Positions 1 through 8,274 of a stretch of DNA of 64,000 nt are shown here, one piece after another. Origin of the DNA: Nisaea sp. (GTDB lineage: Bacteria; Pseudomonadota; Alphaproteobacteria; Thalassobaculales; Thalassobaculaceae); the NCBI RefSeq assembly GCF_017640745.1, contig NZ_JAEPQA010000009.1, positions 1 through 64,000 on the forward strand. Direction: 5' to 3'. The notes under the pieces are model-generated. The model searched no databases and was not told the origin of the DNA. It saw only the letters and a program-made list of their open reading frames with translations. How positions within the stretch are numbered: position 1 is the stretch's first letter; each line of letters starts with the position of its first letter. The translations under genes and the position numbers were made by a program.

Positions 1-690
1 AGCTTCGACACGCCGCCGACGCTCGAAGGCCCGTCGACCGCGCGCAGCCTCATCATGGTGACGCCGGACGCCCAGCGCAGCATGAACACCTTCCTCGGCG
101 CCTGCGTGCAGCTCGGCCCGCAGGATATCGACGGCGACCGGATCGCCGCCAGCAAGGTGGTCTATCTCGAAGGCTATCTGTTCGATCCGCCGGAAGCGAA
201 GAAGGCCTTCATCGAGGCGGCGAAGCAGACCCATGCGAGCGGCGGCAAGGTCGCGTTGACCCTCTCCGATCCGTTCTGCGTCGACCGCCACCGCGATGCC
301 TTCCTCGAGCTGGTGGATCATCATATCGACATTCTGTTCGCGAACGAGCAGGAGCTGCTGTCGCTCTACCAGACCGACAATTTCGACGACGCCCTGCAGA
401 AACTGCGCTGGAGCTGCGAGTCCGCGGGCGTGACGCGCGGGCCGAAGGGCTCGCTCGTGCTGCACAAGGACGAGGTGCATGTGATCGACGCCGAGCCGAT
501 CGAAAAGGTGGTCGACACCACAGGTGCCGGCGATCTCTACGCTTCGGGCTTCCTCTACGGCTACACCCAGGGCATGAAGCCGGCCGACTGGGGCCGGGCG
601 GGCAGCGTCGCGGCGGCCGAAGTGATCTCGCATTACGGCGCGCGGCCCGAGGCGGACCTGAGAGAACTCCTGGCGGCGCGGCTTGGTTGA
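1..690 (+). CDS. PfkB-family carbohydrate/nucleoside kinase, C-terminal part (5' end outside window)
   Basis: The reading frame is open from base 1, so the N-terminus lies upstream of the window. Visible are the C-terminal features of a PfkB/ribokinase-fold kinase: FANEQEL in the middle, and DTTGAGDLYASGF near the end, the family's second signature with the GAGD anion hole and catalytic Asp. These enzymes phosphorylate a sugar or nucleoside hydroxyl with ATP in the cytoplasm. The closest impression is the adenosine kinase-like group common in alphaproteobacteria, but the substrate cannot be settled from this part. The 3' end overlaps the start of the next gene by 8 bases, which suggests co-transcription. 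Confidence 0.85.
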   Translation, partial: SFDTPPTLEGPSTARSLIMVTPDAQRSMNTFLGACVQLGPQDIDGDRIAASKVVYLEGYLFDPPEAKKAFIEAAKQTHASGGKVALTLSDPFCVDRHRDAFLELVDHHIDILFANEQELLSLYQTDNFDDALQKLRWSCESAGVTRGPKGSLVLHKDEVHVIDAEPIEKVVDTTGAGDLYASGFLYGYTQGMKPADWGRAGSVAAAEVISHYGARPEADLRELLAARLG

Positions 691-1993
691 CACGGCGCGC
701 GGTCTCCGTGACTGGGTGACCGAGACGGCGGCGCTTTATCTCAAGCGCCGCGTCCTCGTCGTCCTGCTGCTCGGTTTCTCGAGCGGGCTTCCGCTGCTGC
801 TTTCGTTTTCGACCCTGAGCGCCTGGATGCGGGAGTCGGGTGTCGATCTGACGACCATCGGCGTCTTCGCGCTGGTCGGTACCCCCTTCACGCTGAAATT
901 CCTCTGGGCACCGCTGATGGACCGGCTCGCGGTCCCGGTGCTCGGCCGTCTGCTCGGGCGCCGACGTGCCTGGCTCCTGACGACCCAGCTCCTTCTGATG
1001 TCGGCCATCGTTCTGATGGGCGCGACCGATCCGGTGGCGACGCCCTGGCTGATGGCGCTCTTCGCCGTTGTCGTCAGCTTCTGCGCAGCGAGCCAGGACA
1101 TTGTCGTCGACGCCTACCGCATCGAGTCCCTGACGGAGGACGAGCAGGGGGCGGGTGCGGCGGCCTATACGCTCGGCTACCGTGTCGGCATGCTCGCCGC
1201 GGGCGCCGGTGCGCTCATTATCGCGGACCAGGCCGGCTGGTTCGTCGCCTATCTCGCGATGGCCGGGCTGGTGCTGGTCGGGACCTTCACCGTGCTGACC
1301 AGCCCGGAGCCCGAAACCGGTGTGGCGGAGCCGCACGCGGAAACTCCCTCGGAATGGCTGCGGAGCGCGGTCTACGAGCCGTTCGCGGAGTTCCTGACAC
1401 GGCGGGGCGCGCTGCTTATCCTCGCCTTCATCCTGCTCTACAAGCTCGGGGACGCTTTTCTCGGCACCCTGACCAACCCCTTCTATATCGATCTCGGTTT
1501 CAGCAAGACGGAGATCGCCGAGGTCACGAAGCTTTTCGGACTGGTGGCGCTCCTGGTCGGGCTGTTCGCCGGCGGGGCGCTGGTGAAGCGTCTCGGCTTG
1601 CTCAACGCCCTGCTGGTTTCCGGGGTGCTGCAGGCGGCGTCCAATCTGATCTTCGTCGCCCAGGCGCTCGCCGGGCACGATGTCCTGATGCTGACCGTGA
1701 CGATCGGGGTGGAGAATTTCACCGGCGGGATGGGGACGGCGGCGTTCGTCGCCTATCTCTCGAGCCTGACGAATGTCGCCTTCACGGCGACGCAATACGC
1801 GCTGCTCTCGTCCTTCATGGCCTTCGGCCGCACGGTGCTGAGCTCCGGCGCGGGCGCGGTCACGGACCATATCGGCTGGATAGGCTTTTTCATCGCCTCG
1901 ACGGCGATCGCCGTGCCGGGGCTGATCCTGCTGCTGGTGCTGATGCGAATGTTCCCGCCGGAGAAGACCGGCGGGGCGAAACAGCCGGACTGA
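683..1993 (+). CDS. ampG: AmpG-like MFS permease
   Basis: Protein of 436 residues, hydrophobic almost throughout, with about 12 membrane helices. The N-terminal part (LLLGFSSGLPLLL, then SGVDLTTIGVFALVG, FLWAPLMDR and SQDIVVDAYRIE) is characteristic of AmpG. AmpG imports anhydro-muropeptides released from the cell wall so they can be recycled in the cytoplasm. The start is TTG at 683, overlapping the upstream kinase stop; a slightly later GTG is possible. It ends directly against phoB, which converges from the other strand with no gap. The family call is firm; the exact substrate is inferred from the family. Confidence 0.85.
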   Translation: MVDTARGLRDWVTETAALYLKRRVLVVLLLGFSSGLPLLLSFSTLSAWMRESGVDLTTIGVFALVGTPFTLKFLWAPLMDRLAVPVLGRLLGRRRAWLLTTQLLLMSAIVLMGATDPVATPWLMALFAVVVSFCAASQDIVVDAYRIESLTEDEQGAGAAAYTLGYRVGMLAAGAGALIIADQAGWFVAYLAMAGLVLVGTFTVLTSPEPETGVAEPHAETPSEWLRSAVYEPFAEFLTRRGALLILAFILLYKLGDAFLGTLTNPFYIDLGFSKTEIAEVTKLFGLVALLVGLFAGGALVKRLGLLNALLVSGVLQAASNLIFVAQALAGHDVLMLTVTIGVENFTGGMGTAAFVAYLSSLTNVAFTATQYALLSSFMAFGRTVLSSGAGAVTDHIGWIGFFIASTAIAVPGLILLLVLMRMFPPEKTGGAKQPD

Positions 1994-2701
1994 TCAGGCG
2001 GCGGCGCTCGGACGGTCGAGCGCGTAACCGGCGGAGCGTACGGTGCGGATCAGATCGGACTCGGTGTCGATATTGATCGCCTTGCGCAAACGGCGGATAT
2101 GCACGTCCACGGTGCGCGGCTCGACATAGATATCCGGTCCCCAGACCCGGTCGAGCAGCTGCTCGCGGGAGAAGACCCGGCCCGGATGCTCGAGGAAATA
2201 GCGCAGCAGCCGGAACTCGGTCGGGCCGAGATGGATCTCGCGTTCGTTCCGGCGCACCTTGTGGGCCGCCAGATCCATTTCCAGATCCTCGAACTGCAGG
2301 GTTTCCGCGTCGCTCGCGGGACGCGTGCGGCGCAGCACGGCCCGGATCCGGGCGATGAGCTCGCTCGGGCTGAAGGGCTTGGTGATATAGTCGTCGGCCC
2401 CGGCATTGAGGCCGCGGATACGGTCCCCCTCGTCGCCGCGTGCGGTCAGCATGATGACCGGGATGGCCTTGGTCTCGGGCGTGCGGCGGAGCCGTCGGCA
2501 GACCTCGACGCCGGAGAGCAGCGGCAGCATCCAGTCCAGCAGGATCAGGTCCGGGTTTTTCTCCATCGCGAGAAGCATGGCTTCCTCGCCGTCGCCGGCT
2601 TCCAGAACCTCGAAGCCTTCCCGTTCGAGATTGTAGCGCAGGAGAGTGACAATCGGCGCCTCGTCCTCCACCACCAGGATCTTCTGACTCATCATGTTCA
2701 T
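1994..2701 (-). CDS. phoB: PhoB, phosphate regulon response regulator
   Basis: Protein of 235 residues, the standard OmpR/PhoB length. The receiver domain (residues 6-120) has the acidic pair ED near 12-13, phospho-acceptor Asp56 in LILLDWMLP, Thr86, and Lys108 in ITKPF. The C-terminal winged helix (about 135-230) ends with RTVDVHIRRLRKAI and TVRSAGYAL. When phosphorylated by PhoR it binds Pho boxes and activates phosphate-scavenging genes. It is the last gene of the phoR-pstSCAB-phoU-phoB cluster and lies 26 bases after phoU. Starts at Met3 or Met4 are also possible. Confidence 0.95.
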   Translation of the reverse strand: MNMMSQKILVVEDEAPIVTLLRYNLEREGFEVLEAGDGEEAMLLAMEKNPDLILLDWMLPLLSGVEVCRRLRRTPETKAIPVIMLTARGDEGDRIRGLNAGADDYITKPFSPSELIARIRAVLRRTRPASDAETLQFEDLEMDLAAHKVRRNEREIHLGPTEFRLLRYFLEHPGRVFSREQLLDRVWGPDIYVEPRTVDVHIRRLRKAINIDTESDLIRTVRSAGYALDRPSAAA

Positions 2702-2727
2702 CGGACTTCTACTCTCGATTTCAACGC

Positions 2728-3441
2728 TTACTCAGGCATTTCAACGACGTAGCTGGCGTCATCGCCCTTCGGGCGGTCCGCTTCCATTTTCTTTCCCTTG
2801 ATCTGGAAGTGCACGGTCTCGGCGATATTGGTCGCGTGATCGCCCATCCGTTCCAGGTTCTTGGCAATGAAGAGAAGGTGAGTCGATGCCGTGATGTTGC
2901 GCGGATCCTCCATCATGTAGGTCAGGAGTTCGCGGAACAGGCTGGTATAGAGTTCATCGATATCCTCGTCCCGGTGCCAGGCGGCGACGGCGAGCTCAAG
3001 ATCGTCGTCGGCATAGGCGTCCAGAACGTCCTTGATCAGCGACTTCACGAGGCCGCCGATCCGCACGATGCCGTTGGCCGGCGGGATTTCCGGCAGGCCG
3101 CTGAGCACGATCGCCCGCTTGCCGATATTGGCGGCATAGTCGCCGATGCGCTCCAGGTCGCTGACGATCTTGAGACTGGCGACGACGGTGCGCAGGTCTC
3201 CGCCGAGCGGCTGGCGCAGCGCGAGCAGGCGCAGGCTCATGGCTTCGATCTCGGCCTCGAGCGCGTCGATCCGGCTGTCTGCATCGCGCACTTTCTGCGC
3301 CAGGGCCTGATCCCGGCGGTGCACGGCGCGGACCGCGGACTCGCATTGTGCTTCGACCAACCCGCCCATCTGGGCGATTTTGGCCTTCAGGCTATCCAGA
3401 TCCTCGTCGAAGGAGCGGACAATGTGATCGTTCATCGGCAT
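2728..3441 (-). CDS. phoU: PhoU, phosphate signalling modulator
   Basis: Protein of 237 residues, all helical, with the two-fold PhoU repeat. Each half carries the metal-binding motif: LERIGDYAAN at 96-105 and LERMGDHATN at 196-205. PhoU links the Pst transporter to PhoR and represses the Pho response when phosphate is plentiful. It sits between pstB (22 bases upstream) and phoB (26 bases downstream), the usual arrangement, so the genes are probably one operon. The C-terminal tail is short and charged. Confidence 0.95.
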   Translation of the reverse strand: MPMNDHIVRSFDEDLDSLKAKIAQMGGLVEAQCESAVRAVHRRDQALAQKVRDADSRIDALEAEIEAMSLRLLALRQPLGGDLRTVVASLKIVSDLERIGDYAANIGKRAIVLSGLPEIPPANGIVRIGGLVKSLIKDVLDAYADDDLELAVAAWHRDEDIDELYTSLFRELLTYMMEDPRNITASTHLLFIAKNLERMGDHATNIAETVHFQIKGKKMEADRPKGDDASYVVEMPE

Positions 3442-3463
3442 TTGCGTCTCTCAGCGGTCCGGA

Positions 3464-4273
3464 TCAGCCGAACCGTCCCGTGATGTATCCCTGGGTGCGG
3501 GAATCCGTCGGATTGGTGAAGATCTGCTCGGTATCGCCGACCTCGACCAGCTCGCCCAGGTGGAAGAAGGCGGTGCGCTGGGAGACGCGCGCGGCCTGCT
3601 GCATGGAGTGGGTGACGATGACGATGGTGAAGTTCTCGCGCAGCTCGTCGATCAGCTCCTCGATCTTCGCCGTGGCGATCGGATCGAGCGCCGAGCAGGG
3701 CTCGTCCATCAGGATCACTTCCGGATTGACCGCGATCGCCCGGGCGATGCAGAGCCGCTGCTGCTGCCCGCCGGAGAGGCCGGTGCCGGGCTCCATCAGG
3801 CGGTCCTTCACCTCCTCCCAGAGGCCGGCCTTGGTCAGGCTGGTCTCGACGATTTCGTCGATCTCCGCTTTGCTGGACGCCGTGCCGTGGATGCGCGGGC
3901 CGTAGGCGATGTTGTCGTAGATCGATTTCGGGAACGGGTTCGGTTTCTGGAACACCATGCCGACCCGGGCGCGGAGCTGCACCGGATCGAGGTCGGAACT
4001 GTAGATGTCCTCGTTGTCCAGCGTGATCTTGCCTTCGACGCGGCAGATGTCGATCACGTCGTTCATCCGGTTGAGACAGCGCAGGAAGGTGGACTTGCCG
4101 CAGCCGGACGGACCGATCAGCGCGGTCACCTCGTTCGGCTTGATCTCGAGGTCGACATCCTGCAGCGCCTGCTTCTCGCCATAGAAGACCTTGACCTTGT
4201 CGCCCTTCATCTTCGGTGTGGTGCCGGAGGCCGAGGACCCGCTCGTCTTGCTCATTTTTGCTTTCTCGCTCAT
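3464..4273 (-). CDS. pstB: PstB, phosphate ABC transporter ATPase
   Basis: Protein of 269 residues. Walker [10 protein letters not shown] is at 54-62, the signature LSGGQ at 166-170 and Walker B VILMDEP at 186-192, followed by a His in the switch (IVTHSMQQ). It powers phosphate import through PstC and PstA from the cytoplasmic face. The frame stays open upstream inside pstA, but the match to PstB begins at the ATG at 4273, eight bases after the pstA stop. The first 20 residues are low-complexity Ser/Lys/Thr, so Met7 (4255) is an alternative start. Confidence 0.95.
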   Translation of the reverse strand: MSEKAKMSKTSGSSASGTTPKMKGDKVKVFYGEKQALQDVDLEIKPNEVTALIGPSGCGKSTFLRCLNRMNDVIDICRVEGKITLDNEDIYSSDLDPVQLRARVGMVFQKPNPFPKSIYDNIAYGPRIHGTASSKAEIDEIVETSLTKAGLWEEVKDRLMEPGTGLSGGQQQRLCIARAIAVNPEVILMDEPCSALDPIATAKIEELIDELRENFTIVIVTHSMQQAARVSQRTAFFHLGELVEVGDTEQIFTNPTDSRTQGYITGRFG

Positions 4274-4281
4274 CGGAAATC

Positions 4282-5598
4282 TTACCAGCGCCGCTCGAAC
4301 TTCCTGCGCAGCAGGACGGCGACGAAATTCATGAAAATCAGGAACGCCAGCAGCACCATGATGGCAGCCGAAGTGCGTTCGACGAAGGCGCGTTCCGGGC
4401 TGTCCGCCCAGAGATAGATCTGCACCGGCAGAACGGTGGCGGGATCTGTGAAACCGCCCGGAATGTCGACGATGAAGGCGATCATCCCGATCATCAGCAG
4501 CGGTGCGGTCTCGCCGAGCGCCTGCGCCATGCCGATGATGGTTCCGGTCAGGATGCCCGGCATCGCGAGCGGCAGCACATGGTGCGTGACGACCTGCAGC
4601 GGCGAGGCGCCGAGGCCGAGCGCGGCCTCGCGGATCGACGGCGGCACCGCCTTCAGCGCCGAACGCGCCGCGATGATGATGGTCGGCAGCGTCATGAGCG
4701 CCAGCACCATGCCGCCGACCAGAGGGGCGGAACGCGGGAAACCGAAGAAGTTCAGGAACATTGCGAGACCGAGCAGGCCGAAGACGATGGAGGGCACCGC
4801 GGCGAGGTTGTTGATATTCACCTCGATCAGGTCGGTCCAACGGTTCTTCGGCGCGAATTCCTCGAGATAGATCGCGGCCATGACGCCGACTGGAAAGGAC
4901 AGCAACAGCGTGATCAGCAGGGTCAGGAGCGATCCGGTCACCGCGCCGAGAATACCGGCTTCCTCGGGCTCGCGGCTGTCCGCATTGACGAAGAAATCGG
5001 TGTTGAACCGGGTCTCGACCCGATCCGCGTTGTCGAGCTTGTCGTACCAGGCGAGCTCCGCATTGCTTACGCGGCGGTTATCCTCGGCTTCTGTCCGGTC
5101 GACATAGCCCTTGGTCAGCATGTCGATATCGTCGGAGGCCTTGACCCAGAGATCGAGCGTTTTCCCGACCAGCGCCGGGTCGGCAATCACCATGTCGCGC
5201 AGGACATATCCGGCGTTCGGGGAAACGAAATTGTAGAGCTTGCGCTTGTCGCTCCGGCCGGTGACCTCGGGGAAGTTGTCGCGCAGGTTCTTCTTCATCA
5301 GCCCGCCATAGTCGGCGTTCTGAAGCTGCGCCGGATCTCCGGTGCCTGCCGGATCGAGATACTCCGCATCGAACGTGATCGAAAGCTTCACATAGGTCTG
5401 CAGGAACGCGCTCCAGCCAGTCCCGACGATGCTGCCGACGAGAAAGACCAGCATCAGGCCGGCGGCGAGAATGCTGCACAATCCGTAAAGACGGAACCGC
5501 CGCTCGGCGGCATAGCGCTTCTTGAGGCGCTCGCCGCCCGGGGACGGCCGGCGGATCTCGGCGGTATCGGGTTTCGAGTTCATGATCGCGTCAGTCAT
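4282..5598 (-). CDS. pstA: PstA, phosphate ABC transporter permease with extended N-terminus
   Basis: Protein of 438 residues, much longer than the roughly 290 of classical PstA. The C-terminal 220 residues are the binding-protein-dependent permease, with the EAA-type loop around [19 protein letters not shown]. Ahead of it, a first membrane helix (about 36-58) is followed by some 150 residues of probably periplasmic sequence. This matches the long PstA type with an N-terminal DUF3333-like domain. It forms the phosphate channel with PstC. The start overlaps the pstC stop by 8 bases, so the two are translationally coupled. Confidence 0.93.
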   Translation of the reverse strand: MTDAIMNSKPDTAEIRRPSPGGERLKKRYAAERRFRLYGLCSILAAGLMLVFLVGSIVGTGWSAFLQTYVKLSITFDAEYLDPAGTGDPAQLQNADYGGLMKKNLRDNFPEVTGRSDKRKLYNFVSPNAGYVLRDMVIADPALVGKTLDLWVKASDDIDMLTKGYVDRTEAEDNRRVSNAELAWYDKLDNADRVETRFNTDFFVNADSREPEEAGILGAVTGSLLTLLITLLLSFPVGVMAAIYLEEFAPKNRWTDLIEVNINNLAAVPSIVFGLLGLAMFLNFFGFPRSAPLVGGMVLALMTLPTIIIAARSALKAVPPSIREAALGLGASPLQVVTHHVLPLAMPGILTGTIIGMAQALGETAPLLMIGMIAFIVDIPGGFTDPATVLPVQIYLWADSPERAFVERTSAAIMVLLAFLIFMNFVAVLLRRKFERRW

Positions 5599-6973
5599 AT
5601 TTTTCCCGATATTTCCGGACCACCCGGAGGGCGATCACATTCAGGCCGAGGGTGACGAAGAACAGCACCAGACCGAGGGCGAAGGCCGCGAGGGTCTTGG
5701 CGGAGTCGAATTCCTGGTCGCCGACCAGCAGGGTGACGATCTGAACGGTGACCGTGGTCACCGCTTCCAGCGGGTTGGCGGTCAGGTTGGCCGCGAGCCC
5801 GGCGGCCATGACGACGATCATGGTCTCGCCGATGGCCCGGGAGACCGCCAGCAGAAAGGCGCCGACGATGCCCGGCAGCGCGGCCGGGATGATGACGTGG
5901 CGGATCGTCTCGGACTTCGTTGCACCAAGCCCGTAGGAGCCGTCGCGCAGCGACTGCGGCACCGAGTTGATCACGTCGTCGGAGAGCGAGGAGACAAAGG
6001 GGATGATCATGATGCCCATGACCACGCCCGCCGCGAGCGCGCTTTCCGAGGCGACGTCGAGCCCGATGCTCTCGCCCCAGCCGCGGATCAGCGGGGCGAC
6101 GGTCAGGGCGGCGAAGAAGCCGTAGACCACGGTCGGGATGCCGGCGAGGATTTCCAGCATCGGCTTGGCGATGGCGCGGAACTTCGGGTTGGCGTATTCC
6201 GCCATATAGATCGCCGAGAGCAGGCCGATCGGACCCGCGACCAGCATGGCGATCAGGGTAATCAGCATGGTCCCGGCGAAAAGCGGCACGGCGCCGAAGC
6301 TGCCGGAGGCGCCGACCTGCTCGGCGCGGATCGCCGTCTGCGGGCTCCAGTGAATGCCGAACAGGAACTCGAAGAACGGGACGCGGGCGAAAAAGCGCAG
6401 GCTCTCGAAGATCAGCGAGAGCACGATGCCGACCGTGGTCAGGATCGCGATCATCGAGCAGACGATCAGCAGCACGCGGATGATGTTCTCGACGACGTTG
6501 CGGGCCCGGAAGCTGCGGCTCACCTGGGAGCGGGCCCAGACCAGACCCAGCAGGGCGATGCAGACGACGGCGGCGCCCATGGTCCAGAAACCGACACTCT
6601 GCAGCGACTGGTAGCGCTCCATCGCGGCCATGATGGCCGGGCTCGCCTCCCGGCTGACGGCGTTGCCGCTGGCCAGGTTGCGGATATCGGTCAGCATCAG
6701 CGAATACTCGTCCGCGTTCTGCGGCATGATCGAGGGATCGAGGCCGGCCATCACCATGTGCTCGACGATCTGCGGCTGGATGATCAGCCAGAGTGCGAGA
6801 AGCAGGATGGCCGGCAGGCCGCAGCCGAGGGCGACGAACATGCCGTAGTAGCTTGGCAGGGAGTGCAGGATGCGAACGTCGCCGGATGCGGCGAGGACGG
6901 AACGGGCCCGTCCCGCGGCGTAGCCCGCCACCGAAAGTCCGATGACGACGAGAAGAAGGAAGAAGCTGTTCAT
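5591..6973 (-). CDS. pstC: PstC, phosphate ABC transporter permease (long form)
   Basis: Protein of 460 residues against about 320 for the classical protein. It has several N-terminal membrane helices (from residue 1, and near 55-75) around a loop of about 70 residues. The permease core follows, with helices from about 200 and the EAA loop GLGATKSETIRHVIIP. It is the partner of the equally enlarged PstA, and the two extra domains probably belong together. The gene lies 141 bases after pstS, separated by stem-loops that may hold its expression below that of the binding protein. Confidence 0.93.
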   Translation of the reverse strand: MNSFFLLLVVIGLSVAGYAAGRARSVLAASGDVRILHSLPSYYGMFVALGCGLPAILLLALWLIIQPQIVEHMVMAGLDPSIMPQNADEYSLMLTDIRNLASGNAVSREASPAIMAAMERYQSLQSVGFWTMGAAVVCIALLGLVWARSQVSRSFRARNVVENIIRVLLIVCSMIAILTTVGIVLSLIFESLRFFARVPFFEFLFGIHWSPQTAIRAEQVGASGSFGAVPLFAGTMLITLIAMLVAGPIGLLSAIYMAEYANPKFRAIAKPMLEILAGIPTVVYGFFAALTVAPLIRGWGESIGLDVASESALAAGVVMGIMIIPFVSSLSDDVINSVPQSLRDGSYGLGATKSETIRHVIIPAALPGIVGAFLLAVSRAIGETMIVVMAAGLAANLTANPLEAVTTVTVQIVTLLVGDQEFDSAKTLAAFALGLVLFFVTLGLNVIALRVVRKYREKYD

Positions 6974-7037
6974 TGTGCCCCGCCGGCGGAGAATGCTGCT
7001 GTCGGCCCGGCAGTCGGTCCCGGGCTCGCAAATGGCG

Positions 7038-7079
7038 CTGTCTTTATGGATCCGTCGCGATGCGGGTCCATAAAGACAG
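7038..7079. repeat. 13-bp perfect inverted repeat between pstS and pstC
   Basis: CTGTCTTTATGGA at 7038-7050 is repeated as its exact complement at 7067-7079, with 16 bases between. It lies directly beside the pstS-pstC stem-loop, so the intergenic RNA can form two consecutive hairpins. Possible roles are transcript stability or attenuation ahead of pstC. Confidence 0.6.
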
Positions 7080-7105
7080 GGGAGAGGCGGCGAGCCGCCT
7101 CTCCC
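7080..7105 (-). terminator. pstS-pstC intercistronic stem-loop
   Basis: A perfect 11-bp stem (7080-7090 with 7095-7105) closes a 4-base loop, ten bases after the pstS stop on the minus strand. No T-run follows. It therefore looks more like an mRNA-stabilising or partial-attenuation hairpin than a full terminator, and would explain high PstS relative to the permease. Confidence 0.55.
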
Positions 7106-7114
7106 GAGACCTGA

Positions 7115-8155
7115 TTACATCACCAGGTTGGTCTTGTTGGTCGCGGCTTCGCGGAACTTCGCGCGGTCCGCGGCCGGGAGCGGGATCAGACCCTTGTCGG
7201 TCAGATAGCCCTCGTCGCCGATCGCCTTGTCGGACGTGAACTCGGCGAGATATTCCTCGATGCCCGGAACGACACCGATATGCGCCTTCTTCACATAGAA
7301 GTAGAGCGAGCGGGACACCGAGTAGTCGCCGCTGGCGATGTTCTCGAAGGTCGGCTCGACGCCGAGCACGTTCGCGCCCTTGATCTTGTCGCTGTTCTGG
7401 TCGAGGAAGCTGAAGCCGAAGATGCCCATGGCGTTCGGGTTGGCCTGGAGCTTCTGGACGATCAGGTTGTCGTTCTCGCCGGCTTCGATGAACTTGCCGT
7501 CTTCGCGCATGGAGTCGGAGATCTTGCGGAAGCCCTTCTTGTCGCTTTTGGCCATCGCCTTGAGCTCCGGGAACTCTTCGGCGCCTTCACGCATGACCAG
7601 TTCCACGAACGCGTCGCGGGTACCGGAGGTCGGGGGCGGGCCGAGGACTTCGATCGGCTGGTTCGGCAGCGAGGAGTCGATGTCGGACCAGGTGTTGTAC
7701 GGGTTCTTGACGATCTTGCCGTCGACCGGAACTTCCGCGGCGAGCGCCAGGAAGAGCTGCTTCTTGGTCAGGTCGAAGCTGGCAGCGCCCTTGTCGTTGC
7801 CGATGACGATGCCGTCGAAGCCGATCTTGATCTCGATGACGTCGGCGACGCCGTTCTTGGCGCAGGTCTCGACTTCCGAAGCCTTGATCCGGCGGGACGC
7901 GTTGGTGATGTCCGGATGCTGCACGCCGACGCCGGAGCAGAACAGCTTCAGGCCGCCGCCGGAACCGGTGCTTTCGACGACCGGCGTCTTGAAGCCGCTG
8001 GTCTTGCCGAAGGTCTCGGCAACCGACGTGGAGAACGGGAAAACGGTGGAGGATCCGACGATACGGATCTGGTCGCGGGCTTCCGCGGCCGCGGCAACAG
8101 CGACGACGCCGGCGAGGGCGAGCGGGATTGCCTTCAGGAGAGAATTCTTAAGCAC
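7115..8155 (-). CDS. pstS: PstS, periplasmic phosphate-binding protein
   Basis: Protein of 346 residues. Residues 1-26 form a signal peptide with a cleavage site after AEA. The mature part has the PstS ligand loops: GSSTVFPF, ESTGSGGG and PTSGTRDAF. It captures phosphate in the periplasm and delivers it to PstCA. The start is GTG at 8155, preceded by a good ribosome site (CGGAGG). It follows phoR on the same strand with 119 bases between, where its own promoter should lie; no clean Pho box is visible there. Confidence 0.95.
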   Translation of the reverse strand: MLKNSLLKAIPLALAGVVAVAAAAEARDQIRIVGSSTVFPFSTSVAETFGKTSGFKTPVVESTGSGGGLKLFCSGVGVQHPDITNASRRIKASEVETCAKNGVADVIEIKIGFDGIVIGNDKGAASFDLTKKQLFLALAAEVPVDGKIVKNPYNTWSDIDSSLPNQPIEVLGPPPTSGTRDAFVELVMREGAEEFPELKAMAKSDKKGFRKISDSMREDGKFIEAGENDNLIVQKLQANPNAMGIFGFSFLDQNSDKIKGANVLGVEPTFENIASGDYSVSRSLYFYVKKAHIGVVPGIEEYLAEFTSDKAIGDEGYLTDKGLIPLPAADRAKFREAATNKTNLVM

Positions 8156-8274
8156 GATTTTGCCTCCGGGACATAGGAGTGTGATCGGACGTACCTGACA
8201 CCGTGTATGTCAGGACGCCCCGTTCCTACGCTGGTCCGGAGACCGTATTACTACGTTTATGTGAAGCTTTTGTT

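Noticed and set aside
209-1870. A 553-codon antisense frame across the kinase and ampG genes
   Set aside because: Low-complexity Arg/Gly/Glu-rich translation typical of shadow frames; the sense proteins are clear families.
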